Of a DNA stretch of 64,000 nt, positions 47,652 to 58,310 are shown piece by piece (position 1 is the first letter of the stretch; the number at the start of each line of letters is the position of its first letter). Origin of the DNA: Paracyclopina nana. Lineage: Eukaryota; Arthropoda; Copepoda; Cyclopoida; Cyclopettidae. The notes under the pieces were generated by a model. The model saw only the letters and a list, made by a program, of their open reading frames with translations. It searched no databases and was not told the DNA's origin. A program made the translations under genes and the position numbers. Location: the NCBI GenBank assembly GCA_019096065.1, contig JAGUCH010000001.1:15190001-15254000 (forward strand). Reading direction: 5' to 3'.

Positions 47652-48275
47652 TTTTATCACTGGTGTCTTGACAAGAGATACTGGTTAGTCGATGGCTGCT
47701 TTCGCACTTCCGAAGTTCGGACTCTATCTAAGACAAAATTCGAGCTGGAGCCTCGAGTCTCCTTTTTCTAGAAATTTTCAGGTCCTTCAGGAACATAAAC
47801 GCATATCGAACAACAAAGTCAAGCTTTCTTTCAGAATCATGCAGAGCCTAAATTTACTTCATCAACGCTAGTAAAGGGTGTGAAAACAGCCCTTCGATAA
47901 TTTAATCAATTTAAAAAAAAATTTCATTTTCATGTTGTATAGAACTAAGGCCGGTGTACAGATTGCATGAAAAAAATACGCCTTAGAAGTGAAAGCTCGC
48001 TCTCAAAAAGTTTCTAGAGATTTCCACCTAAACCTCGCCATACCTCGCCGTCGTCCTCGTGGTTATAACGTTAGAAGCTGACTTTTAGCTCAAGATTCGC
48101 AAAAATGTCGCCGTATCTCCATTTCATCGCAGATTTTTCCTCATTTTGACCGACTAATTTAATGGTGCCATGTGTCTGCTAAAAAGTCGGGGAACTCACG
48201 CAACCTTTCTCCACTCAATTGTTAATCTTTGTTGTTAAACCGAAATGTAAACAAATTTTTGCGACTTTTTTAATC
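47652..48275. promoter_or_regulatory. Shared upstream region of AHSA1 (-) and PISD (+)
   Basis: A 624-bp gap between divergent housekeeping genes. No TATA box in either orientation was found near the starts. A heat-shock element (repeated nGAAn) was looked for: TTTCTAGAAATTTTC at 47765-47779 has inverted TTC/GAA units (TTCTAGAA) and could serve one; this is suggestive only. Confidence 0.4.
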
Positions 48276-51221
48276 ATGTTCGCAGTACGCTCCAAAACGC
48301 GACTTTTGGTCGCGAACTGTGCCAAATCCGAGTGTCATCGTTTCAAAAGCAGTGGTTTTATGAAGAAAGTGAAAGACAATCAAGTTCCCATTTGGGCTGG
48401 CCTCTCCGTCATCGGCCTTTTCCATTATAATCGAATTCGGAGCAAGCAAATTGCCGACTTGGAAGAGGCTTTCAGCGCCGGAAGGCTGGAAAAAGTCGAC
48501 AATTCTGGCTCCTCACTTAGAGTCAATGCATATAACTCGTTGCCACTCGAGTCGTTGTCACGATTTGTGGGCGATTTGAGTCGCCGTGAATTGCCGGAAT
48601 GGCTTCGGACGTTCATTTTGAGAATGTACTGTCGCCAATTTGGAGTTAATTTGGAAGAGGCTGTGATCTCAGATTTAAGCCAGTACAAGACCCTGAACGA
48701 GTTTTTCAGGCGAAGGCTGAAGCCTGAATGTCGACCGATCGATGCCACTGCCCAAATTGTGGCGCCCTGTGATGGTCGAGTCCTACATTGCGGACCAATA
48801 TCCAAGGATGGCCAAGTTGAACAGGTAAAAAAGGATCTTCTTTTAAAATGTCAGCGTCAATGATTGATTAGGCTAGCAATCCATTTTTTCGGAAGCTGAC
48901 ATCTTGATCAGGAAGAAAAAAAGCACAATGGCAAATCAAGCATGGAAAGTCTGCTGGGAAAGTTTGCTGCTAGCTAAAAAATCCCTTTTGTGAAGCATCA
49001 TCGATCAATCTCCTTCTTGGCTAAGATTAAACACACACATCAAAGTTTCAAAGACCTTTGAAGCCAGCAGAGCTTTCGCTGCATTGGAAAATCTCTTCTA
49101 GACAGCTTGCGCTCTAAAAATCAAATTGTATGACATTAAACCGGTCGTGCTCTCACAAGACTTGAACATACAGCCCTCATGCTCACACTTCAAATGTGTG
49201 TACAGTATTCACACATACGGGGGAAGATTGCACCTCCTCAATTGTTTGAGTCATCATCAAGTAAACAATACTGAAATAATCTGTCTATCTCCGCGCTATT
49301 GCCGTCTAGGATTGATTAGGAATTTCGTAAATAATGCACTGGTTCGGAAAAGCATTCTAATTGGATCTGGTGGTCATGTCATGTAGTATAAGTATAGCCT
49401 TTCTTGCCTGGTTTGCAGGTGTATGGGGAGGTTTTTGACATTGTCATTCATGCTTTACTAGCCACTCAGCGACTTGTTTGTGATAATTGCATGTGTGCTG
49501 TATGACGTTCCCTTAATAATATCTTGAACAAATTTTGATTTTTTTAGGTGAAAGGCATGACCTATTCGCTGGAAGAGTTCCTTGGCCCGGTCGATGTAGA
49601 TTGTGAGAATTTGCATCAAATCACCATGTATTTGGCGCCAGGTGACTATCACTGCTTTCATAGCCCAGTCGACTGGTCTGTCCAATTTCGTCGACATTTT
49701 TCTGGAAAATTGCTCTCTGTCAGACCTTCTGTAGCAACGTGGATGCCAAAATTGTTTTCCCAAAACGAAAGAGTTGTCTACTTGGGAAAGCAACGAGGAA
49801 ATGCTCGTTTTTTCGCATTTGCCGCAGTGGGAGCTACTAACGTGGGCTCCATTATTATCGACATGGACCCTGATTTGGTAACAAACTGCGAAATGGCACA
49901 CCCGAATGATGTCAAAGCCAAAGCTTGGAGCCCCGAGCAAACAGTTGAAAAAGGACAGTACTTTGGTGAGTTACATAACTATCTATTTATGGGGTCAAAT
50001 GAAAAGTGCAAAATGCTAATGCATATTATGTGGCTATTTTGGCTGTTTCACTGGTTCAGGTTTGGGCGTTTTCACATCGGCCTTTGGAATAGATACGGCT
50101 GAAAATCAAAATTAATTTAAGTTAATGTTGTTTCAACAGGGATTTTTAGCCTTACTTGGATCCATTTTTGCGGGGAAGTTATCGTTTATTCTCAAGATTG
50201 GGCCTTGTTTGGGCTACGACTGATGAATGAATCTTGGAATTAATCTTTTATATCTTAGTTATCTCTGAGCTGTAAGCGCTCTACGTCAAATGATGTCGGA
50301 TGTTTTAAACGTACGTAAAATTTGTATTTTTCAACTTAATAATTTGACCATAATTTGAAATAAAAATTGCAATTCAAATGTGATGCAATTAAATTTACGT
50401 TAGTTAAGAGGACTGCAATCTCTCACGAGCAATATCTTTTAAAAAAAGGGTCTGGAAAAATTACTCATTCTTTTTACTTTTTAGATTTGAAGGTTGAAAA
50501 GCGATTTAGCTTCATCTACTATCAAAATCATTTTGCTAAGGCTCTTTTTAAAAATTAGTCTCATTTTTATGTAAGACAACTTTGCAAAATTGGACGCACA
50601 TTCACTTTTTTTTCTCGCATTTCCTTACTTTAAGCAATTTTAGTCATTTAAAGACTTCATTGTAGCATTGTGAAATATTGAAAATTGCCACTTGACCCGA
50701 AAAATTTACATGACTTCCTGTATAATCTTGACTCACGTTTTTGATCATCATTAAGTAATCATCTAAGGGGGGGGCAATGCATAATGTTTGCTTTTGACAA
50801 ATAGAACTGCTAGAAATCGCACTTCGATTTTTGCCAGTAAGTAGAATTTTTTCGTTTTCCAATCATTATAGATGTCAAATGAGGAATCAGAAAGGCTGTC
50901 AATCCCTCTCTGACTCCCATTGCTGGATTAGCTCTCTCCTTAAAAGCTGCATTGTAGCTTGTAAAACTAACAGCTGAAGAGAGCCTTGAGCCCAACATCT
51001 TTTGCAATATCTATCTCCCAGGATACAGACAATTTCCTGCTGACAAAATTGGCATGTCACATCCAAGGCTCAGGCAGCGAGCTAAAATATTCGCCAACTT
51101 TCTCTTTTTAGGTGAGTTCAACCTTGGATCAACAGTGGTCTTGATTTTCCAGGCTCCGAAGAAGGACTTCCAATTCAAAGTGAAGCCTGGCGAAAGAATT
51201 CAAGTGGGCCAAAGCCTTTGA
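48276..51221 (+). CDS. PISD: Mitochondrial phosphatidylserine decarboxylase
   Basis: Exons 48276-48824, 49548-49965 and 51112-51221 join in phase to 358 residues. The enzyme makes phosphatidylethanolamine from phosphatidylserine at the inner mitochondrial membrane. The N-terminus ([17 protein letters not shown]) looks like a mitochondrial presequence and is followed by a membrane segment ([15 protein letters not shown]). Catalytic-domain landmarks are [48 protein letters not shown] and GATNVGSI. The short last exon carries the self-cleavage site LGST (residues 327-330); cutting between Gly328 and Ser329 yields the pyruvoyl-bearing alpha chain, which ends [13 protein letters not shown]. Upstream TTG and other codons were not used; ATG 48276 gives the presequence. 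A second possible last exon in intron 2 (50060-50115) would omit LGST. Confidence 0.95.
48825..49547 (+). other. PISD intron 1, nothing else seen
   Basis: A 723-bp intron bounded by GAACAG/gtaaaa and tttttttag/GTGAAA. Confidence 0.6.
50060..50115 (+). other. Possible alternative last exon of PISD
   Basis: A pyrimidine-rich acceptor (ctgtttcactggttcag) ends at 50059. Joining to the donor at 49965 keeps frame and adds [18 protein letters not shown] before a TAA at 50113. AATAAA follows at 50359-50364. Such a product would lack the LGST site. It is a prediction from splice signals; no transcript evidence is available here. Confidence 0.4.
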
Positions 51222-54200
51222 AAAAAGATGAGCTACATTTCTGAGGGAGCCTTGAGAAAAAATCACGTGCATTATTTTGCCAGTCAATTCGCGGAGAAAT
51301 AGTGAATATTTTACATCTTTTTGTGTGTCGCAAACTTGGTGTCCTCGTTCCCCAGCAGCGCTCTGGGTAAAGCAGTAAAAGCTAAGCACACACCAATCCA
51401 CCCAGTCAGCTAGCACGGCCTCTTTTTCTAGTTTTGGCCTTCAAGGTTATGCGCTCTCATGGTCCAATGATCATTTGGAGCTTCGACTACTCACCAAATG
51501 ATGATACTACAAAAATATGGCCTTGTACCATAATGCCACAGTTTTTTGCGCTCTCGCGCCAGCTCATAAAGCTCGAAAGTGACCCGAAATTGATGATACA
51601 AGTGCTGAGACAGAAAAAAAGCCCAAGGCTGTGAAATTCGATAAAAATCCCGCGGTTCAGGAGGGAGGGCTTTGCTCATCCTAAAATCTTGCATTACATG
51701 ATCTGATCATCCATCATGGAAAACGCACACCGCGAGTTTCTAATTTGGCTTTTCTCTATTCAAAAAAAGCTGCATACTAACATTATAGTTGAATACTGAC
51801 TCGGAGAAGGTGATGCATGGATGAGCGTATGAAATTGGATTAGCTCGTACGTGTATTATTAGTAGTAGACATGAGGCTTAATGAAATTGCTGAGCATTTT
51901 TTGCCCTCGCCATGGAAACGGTCTACAAGTATATTATTTTGTCAGGCATCCTGATTTAATAAACGCGTGTCTCTCTTTGGCCTCACCGACACTGCTTCTG
52001 ATTGTATCTCTCAGCTGGCTTGAATGTATTCGACTTCCAGTCAATTTGTATTCCTAAGATTCCATCTTTGGTGCAGCAGTCACTGCTGCGCTAGTCGTGT
52101 GTTTGCCCCTAGCTATTTATTTGCAGTGAAGGATGTCGAGTGGGAATAGAATCCATCTATTTTCTATGCTAAGCATCTGAGATGAACTTTTATTGCTGAC
52201 TTTGGAGAAGCGCGCGAGAAGAGGATACTCCAGACCAATAAAATGAGATGTGTTCACGGAGCTGGAACATCTACTACCAAAATATCACTTCAAGCGCTGA
52301 TGATGGCATAAAATGGATGATGCACACAGTTTTGGTCATATTCTGCAGCAGATAATTGCTTATACATAATAATGATAATGTGCGCGCACCGCCGCTCGTC
52401 TTTCTAATGGACTGAGCATTTCCTGGATTTGCTTGCTCTCCCTTCGGCCCGGCTAATCCTGTGTACGGCCTTTATTATGCTTCATCCTTTTTCTCCCATC
52501 TAGTGCATTACGCATGTGGTACAATTAACTTTCACAACCTTTATTCTCAGTAATCAAGGTTAATTTTCTCATGGTAGTCCAATCCATTTTCTCACAACTT
52601 TAAAAGGGTCTTTTGGACTTTGGTCGTCAACAAATTCATCACTTTATATGTTGCAGCAGAATATGGTATTGTGTATATATAGGAAAAGCAACAGAAACAA
52701 TTTTCTCTCTCGGTCTCTAAATATAATAAATGTGGGGGTCTTTTCGCTCGCTTTCGGGGATGGGGGATTTTCATCTACACATCTTTCTTGGTCATATAGT
52801 AGTTAACAAACAATTTCACGTTCTCTACGCACATCATGCTCGAAATAGTAAACAGTTCTCTTTTTGTTCAGCTTCCATTGATGCAATTTCACATTTTGGT
52901 AATGTATATAGCGCACAACAAGTGTTAGTAGTATATCGTCATAATTGAAAGAATTGTGTAGTAATATAGCAGCAGCGTTCAAGCCATAAATATGGTTTGT
53001 AGTATAGGCAACAATAATTCAGCAAAAACCTTTGTTTTCTTCAATAATAGTACGCGTCATAATAATATTGCTCTAACTTTGAAAGCCACGGAATTCCTGT
53101 ACAACAAATATAGTAAGCTAACCAAAAATGTCAAAGTGTAGTAGTAGTTCTCTAGCTAGATGTTAGCTTCTCATCGAGGGAGGTGTCATTGAGCATGCAT
53201 GATCATGAGGCTTTGTCCATGTTGGGAGCGGCTGCTCACATCCCTGAATGTGTGATTGAAACTTTTCGATCACATTCAAAGCTCCTATCTTGTAGCTCGG
53301 TATATTACGTTCTCAATAGTTATTATGAGCTCGCATTGTCAGCATGACATGTCTTGAGCCTTTTTTCCTGCATTAAAACCGTATCTCATATTGCTGCAGT
53401 CGGCGCTCCTGTCGATCTCGACACGAACCTGACGTTGATGATGTTCCAACTTGCGATGATGAAGGCTGGAAAGCAAGCAAAAATGCCACGTATAAATAAG
53501 TATGTAGGCAAGACTTGAAGTTTGCACAAAGCTACCTTTGCGTGTGCTTTCATTTTTAGAGGCCCTAAAGAGGTGACAATGGCTGGAACTTTATGGCAAC
53601 GTCGTAAAGCACACGCGCGCGCGCAGCGCAAAAAAGCAGCGCACATTTTCCGTCAAATGTCATTTGGGAGTAGTGAGAAGGGGAAGAGTAGGCATTCTGT
53701 AAAATATGGTTTCAAGACGGCAAGCGGAGTGCTTCGCTGTCCGCCAACTTCATCTTGAACCACCCAGTAGTGGTACATACTATAAGCATTTGCCATAATG
53801 GTATAACTTGATACTAAGCCAGGCGCCCTTGAGGCTCATTCCATTAGCAATGGCCAAACCTAGGATACTTCAGCGCTCCACATAACTGCTAATACATTGC
53901 TGACCGGTCAATGTGTACATGCAATGTGGAATTACATTTCTAAGCAGCCAGGTTAAGTGCATGACAGCCATTCATTAAAAGTTGTGACGGCAATTAATTA
54001 AAGCCAGCTCCTGCCAAGCATGAGATGCAATTATGATAGCTTTGAATAATTACAGACAAGCTACTTGACAAAAGTTGCTGACTCCTCAACTCACCAAATT
54101 TATGGCAGGACTTCTGTAAGCAAAGGCATGTGCGCCAAACTTAGCTAATAATCAGTCCAGCAAAATAGTGAGGAAATATTTTGGTGGTACGCAATGTGTC

Positions 54201-54737
54201 TTCGCAATGTAAGGAATTTCAAAAGCAAATGGCAGTGGCTGCAAAAAGAATGCAATTTGCTTATATTGTTGGGCCTTCACTGTATTTGTACTAAGTGCAA
54301 AAGCAGTAAAACGTACCCTGCAAGGGGCTTTTTGTCAATTTTTGGCTTTTTACTGCCCCATATTGTAGCCGCATAAAAATGCAAAGCAGCTAGCTGCAGT
54401 GGTATAGAGAGAAAAATAGCCACTAAAAAATTCAAATTGAGTTTCTTCCGACGTTGTCGCGCACGTGCCATGCTATATGCTACTGAGGAACTGCAGGCAA
54501 ACTTCATTCGCATCATGTATAGACTACAGACAATTGAGGCCAACTGAAGGAGAAGCATATGGAACTGGCTACTACTTTGAAGCAGGTCCTGAATGTGCTT
54601 AACTTGCTAATAGAGCTTAGGCGCAAATCCTCCGCAGATCTGATGATGAGGCCTTTGGCACGCACAGCAGTGGAGGTAATTATTTACCGAAAGTAGTAAT
54701 GGCAGTGCAAGGGCAAATAAGTGACAAATTCACCTTA
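51222..54737. other. Intergenic region of 3.5 kb with no gene seen
   Basis: Frames up to about 95 codons without resemblance to known families. It contains AATAAA at about 51958, short TA and CG/GC runs (52670s, 53613-53626), and a small hairpin around 53244-53278 (GAATGTG...CACATTC). The larger part probably is flanking regulatory DNA. Confidence 0.45.
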
Positions 54738-57700
54738 TCATTGCTGCAATGTTGTCCTCGCGGCTCTTGCACTTGCTTGGGAACTTGAAGGTGCAGTCGT
54801 GGTAGAAGTTGCAGTTGTGGCTGCTGCGGAGGAAACGAAAGCACCTCCGACGACTACGTAGTGCTGAACTTTCTTCCAGAGCATTAAACTGTTGGGTGGT
54901 GGTTGGCTGGTCGTGCTCGTTCCCGCTGAGGTTACCACGGTGGATGTCGTGGAAGGAAGTCCGGACAATGAGAAGACGTTTTTCTTGGCTGACTGCGCGA
55001 TGGGCGGCGGCCGGTTGGCTTTGACAGCTGACGCCAACTGGCTATTTGTTGTTGTTATTGTTGTCGCTGACGTCATGACGATGGGCGCGCCATCTATGTC
55101 GAAACTGGTGCCGGTGGGCGGCACCTCGGACTCAAAGGAGGCGTCATAGTGGCCCTCGGTCACGATGGAGCTGTCGAAGCTGTGCTCCTGCCAGTTGCCC
55201 GAGTGCACGAGCAGATCCGGCGGCTGCTGTTTGTTGTTGACGTAATTCTGCTGACTCACGTTGGTGGAGGAGTCCACGTGGTTGTTGTTCACGTTGTTGA
55301 GGCTGCCCTCGCGCTGGCTCGATACCTCTGGGATGGTGGAGAGAGTGATGTTGGGGTTTCTGGGGGGGTTGTTTGCACCCTGGTGGCCTTTAATACTGCC
55401 GCCGCCAATACCAGAAGAGTTGCTGCCGTGAAGGAGGCTGGCCGACGATGGAGGCTGTTGGGGGCCTGCTGCGGTCACAGCTGCGGCTCTCTGGTCTTCG
55501 GGTGCAGGCGACGGCACCTGGCCGTTTGGGGCAGGCGAAGGGACGTTGGAGCTGAACGAGCTCGAGTAGTTCGTGGTGGCTGCCTGGAAGCGAGCCTGCC
55601 GGTCACGCTGCTGCTGCTGATGATGATGGTCGCGCCGAGACGAAGGCTGCTGCTGACCGGCCGAGTTGATGCGGATCAACTCGTTGAACATGGCCGCGTC
55701 TTCCTCCTCGCTCTCGCGGAACATTTTGTCCAGGGCCTCCTCCATTTGCAGGACGTCGTCGTAGCTGTCGGTGGAGGTGAAGGCCGCGGCCGTGGCGTCC
55801 GTGTAGGCCGCAGCCATGACCTTGGGCCGAAAGAGGACGCTCGACCTGACCGGGTAGTGTCTGGCGACCAGGCCGGCGATTTCGGTGGGGTGCGGGACGC
55901 GGGAGTGGCTCTGCCACCTGGGGTGGTGCAACTTGTGGAAGTGAGGCTGGTAGGCGGTCTTGAGGACGAAGGCGCCGTTACCCGTATCGCGCAGCGACAA
56001 CTCGTTGATGAAGAAGATGAACAGGTAGTTGAAGGCCCGGATCATTTGCTCCAGCGTGAGCGAGTCCCACTGCTCGAAGTTGTTGACGAGGCGGTGGAAC
56101 CGCTCCTGCGGGTTGGTGTGCGGGGACAGGAACTGGTTCTCGCAGATGTTCAGCTTGGCCATGGCCCACTTGCCGAGGCGGCCGGAGCGGGGCAGGAGGC
56201 GCTGGCGGTAGTAGAGGACGAAGTCTTTGGGCCACACATACTCAAACTCCTTGCGGTAGCGGTCGTGCATGGCCTGCTTCGACGGCGAGTTGAGCAGGTA
56301 GCAGACGCACGCCTTGAAGTAGTTGATGGCCTCTTCGCCGTAGCCCTTGACGCGGAGGTAGCCGTCGATGTCGCGGAACCGGTGCGACCAGCCCTCCAGC
56401 TGCACCAGGTTGGGCGCCTGGGCTCGCACAGCCAGGTGAACCGCGGGCTCAGCATCGTCGATGATGAGGGGGAAGCGGTGCTTGTGCAGCGCCGGGATAT
56501 CCCCCACCACCCGCGCCCAGAACAGCGAGTGGCTCGACTTGAACTGCCGCTCGTGGATGTTGACGGCGAGCGGCATGATGGGGTGGCCCTCGTAGGCGGC
56601 GTTCACAAACGTGAGCAGCGTCACGTGCAGCCGTCCCAGGGGAAAGGTGACGTCGTAGAAGAGCCGGATGCCGTCCTGCGGCTGGGTGATGGTGCTGGGC
56701 CCTACGTAGAGCATGGGGTCACTGTAGAGCACTTGGCAGGCGTGCTCGAATTCGCGCGTCATGTCCGGGTGCACGAGGGTGACTTGGAGCGAGGGGAACA
56801 GGGTGAGGTTCTTCACCAGCTTTCCCGAGGCCAGCTCCTCCGACAGGGAAATCAGCTCGCCCTGCACCGACGACGGGCCCATCACGATGGAGAGCTGGTT
56901 GCTCGGACTCCGCATCGCTTGCAGCCTTTTGAGGTGGAGCTCGTGCTCCAGGACATCCATCCTGTTGTTGGAGTTGGCTAGCTTGTTTTTGCGCTCCAGC
57001 GACCTCGGCCGGCCGCCGCCGGCGAGGCTAGCTGATGAGCTCCGAAAATTCCGGCCAGAAGAATGATGGTCGTTGAGGCCAGCCGAGGTGGCCCGAGGCC
57101 TTTTGTCATATCTGTGCGAGCGGGGCAGTGAGTTGAAAGTGGTGGCCTGCAGGGAGACTGGCGGCGGCGGTGGCTTTTCACACGGCCCGCCGCCATTCGC
57201 CTCGTGTTCCGCGCGTTCGTCCCCGATGTACGTGACGAGCGTGAGGTCGCCCATGGTGTAGGCCTCCCTGCGAAATTTCGAGCTGGTCCTCGTTCTGCGC
57301 CCGTCTCCGAGGCTGGAGGAGATGTAGTAGTGCCTGTAGTCGAGGTGGTTGTCCTTGGACGTGATGAGGTCCGACTGGTGCAGAATCTCGGTCCACATGT
57401 ATCCGTCTGTCGGAGCCTCGCGCTCGAAGGTCTGAGTGAATATGAGAAACATGGTGCCTCCCCTGGGCCTGTGTGGCATCGAGTGGCGAATCTTGCCGGC
57501 CACTGGCTTCCCCGATCTGGCCTGCAACATGAGCTCCTCAGCTTGCTCGATCATCAGAGGCGCTTTGAAGGGGATACCGCCGCCGTGGTCAGTGCCGCCC
57601 ATCTCGTCCCTGTCTGCTGCGATCACAGTGCTAATTTTGCTCTCGGCTATCCGAAAATGGTCATTGCTCGTGGGGTTGAAGTTGTAGTCCTCGATGCCGC

Positions 57701-58310
57701 CGTTGAACCGATGCGGACTCCTTGACCGACGTTGTAGTGGCTGTTCAATCACAGTTGAAGCGTTTGAGCTCGTACTCGTGTTGTACGTTTTGGAGTCCTT
57801 GAGGGCGAACCTGCATCGTTTGGATTGGGCCAAGAACTGCTGCTGGTGCTTCGCCTCAGCATTGCTGCCGCAGTTCCCCCCTGCCAAGGCCGATGATGAT
57901 GCTGCGGAGCCGTTGTTGGCCAAGCTGGATGCCAAGGTTGCTTGCAGGTGTTGTTGCGGCTGCTGGGAGGTGCTATTAGGTACATGTTGTTGCTGATAGT
58001 TGCTATTGCTGCTACTCCTAGTTGGCAGCACAGAAGGCAAATTGTTCGATGAAGTTAGAGGTAAGCTAAATCCGGTCCTGGCTCGCGGCTTGCCATTGTT
58101 GCCAATGGTCGCTGATGATGGAGCTGCCCCATTCTCTGGTGGATTGCTTGATGGCTGTTTAGCCGTGGAACTCGCTGCTGCTGCTGCTGTTGTGCCTGGT
58201 GGCAAATGCAGGCTGGCCATGCTGGTGATGGGGAGATGCAGGCCTTGGCCCCCTCCACCACCACCACCACCAGCTGCTGCTCGTGGCTGCTGCTGCTGCT
58301 GACTAGCCAT
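54738..58310 (-). CDS. Large single-exon protein with CG-1-like domain and MULE-type transposase domain
   Basis: One uninterrupted frame of 1,190 residues from ATG 58310 (aaacaATGGC). Residues 1-170 are low-complexity (Gln, Ala, Gly, Ser, Asn runs), as are about 800-1,190. Residues 279-366 resemble a CG-1-like DNA-binding domain: RPRGGTMFLIF, TDGYMW, YY, FRREAY, LTLVTYIGDE. Residues 505-770 resemble a Mutator-like (MULE) transposase core: FYDVTFPLGRLHVTLL (D553), MPLAVNIHERQFKSSHSLFW, FPLIIDDAEPAV (D618), GWSHRFRDIDGYLR, LGKWAMAKLNICEN and NPQERFHRLVNNFEQWDS (E736), so a D-D-E set is present. The usual Cys of the CxxH motif is Gly640. GC content is far above that of its neighbours. The long intact frame without a visible transposon border suggests a host gene derived from a transposon; an active element is not excluded. 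The domain calls are from memory of family patterns. Confidence 0.75.
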   Translation of the reverse strand: MASQQQQQPRAAAGGGGGGGGQGLHLPITSMASLHLPPGTTAAAAASSTAKQPSSNPPENGAAPSSATIGNNGKPRARTGFSLPLTSSNNLPSVLPTRSSSNSNYQQQHVPNSTSQQPQQHLQATLASSLANNGSAASSSALAGGNCGSNAEAKHQQQFLAQSKRCRFALKDSKTYNTSTSSNASTVIEQPLQRRSRSPHRFNGGIEDYNFNPTSNDHFRIAESKISTVIAADRDEMGGTDHGGGIPFKAPLMIEQAEELMLQARSGKPVAGKIRHSMPHRPRGGTMFLIFTQTFEREAPTDGYMWTEILHQSDLITSKDNHLDYRHYYISSSLGDGRRTRTSSKFRREAYTMGDLTLVTYIGDERAEHEANGGGPCEKPPPPPVSLQATTFNSLPRSHRYDKRPRATSAGLNDHHSSGRNFRSSSASLAGGGRPRSLERKNKLANSNNRMDVLEHELHLKRLQAMRSPSNQLSIVMGPSSVQGELISLSEELASGKLVKNLTLFPSLQVTLVHPDMTREFEHACQVLYSDPMLYVGPSTITQPQDGIRLFYDVTFPLGRLHVTLLTFVNAAYEGHPIMPLAVNIHERQFKSSHSLFWARVVGDIPALHKHRFPLIIDDAEPAVHLAVRAQAPNLVQLEGWSHRFRDIDGYLRVKGYGEEAINYFKACVCYLLNSPSKQAMHDRYRKEFEYVWPKDFVLYYRQRLLPRSGRLGKWAMAKLNICENQFLSPHTNPQERFHRLVNNFEQWDSLTLEQMIRAFNYLFIFFINELSLRDTGNGAFVLKTAYQPHFHKLHHPRWQSHSRVPHPTEIAGLVARHYPVRSSVLFRPKVMAAAYTDATAAAFTSTDSYDDVLQMEEALDKMFRESEEEDAAMFNELIRINSAGQQQPSSRRDHHHQQQQRDRQARFQAATTNYSSSFSSNVPSPAPNGQVPSPAPEDQRAAAVTAAGPQQPPSSASLLHGSNSSGIGGGSIKGHQGANNPPRNPNITLSTIPEVSSQREGSLNNVNNNHVDSSTNVSQQNYVNNKQQPPDLLVHSGNWQEHSFDSSIVTEGHYDASFESEVPPTGTSFDIDGAPIVMTSATTITTTNSQLASAVKANRPPPIAQSAKKNVFSLSGLPSTTSTVVTSAGTSTTSQPPPNSLMLWKKVQHYVVVGGAFVSSAAATTATSTTTAPSSSQASARAARTTLQQ

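Noticed and set aside
47184-47771. 195-codon plus-strand frame
   Set aside because: Antisense to AHSA1 exon 1, which is certain from homology.
55149-56981. 610-codon open frame on the plus strand
   Set aside because: It is the antisense shadow of the GC-rich 1,190-residue gene. Its product is a biased VE/GR/LL composition with no domain, whereas the minus frame carries family motifs.
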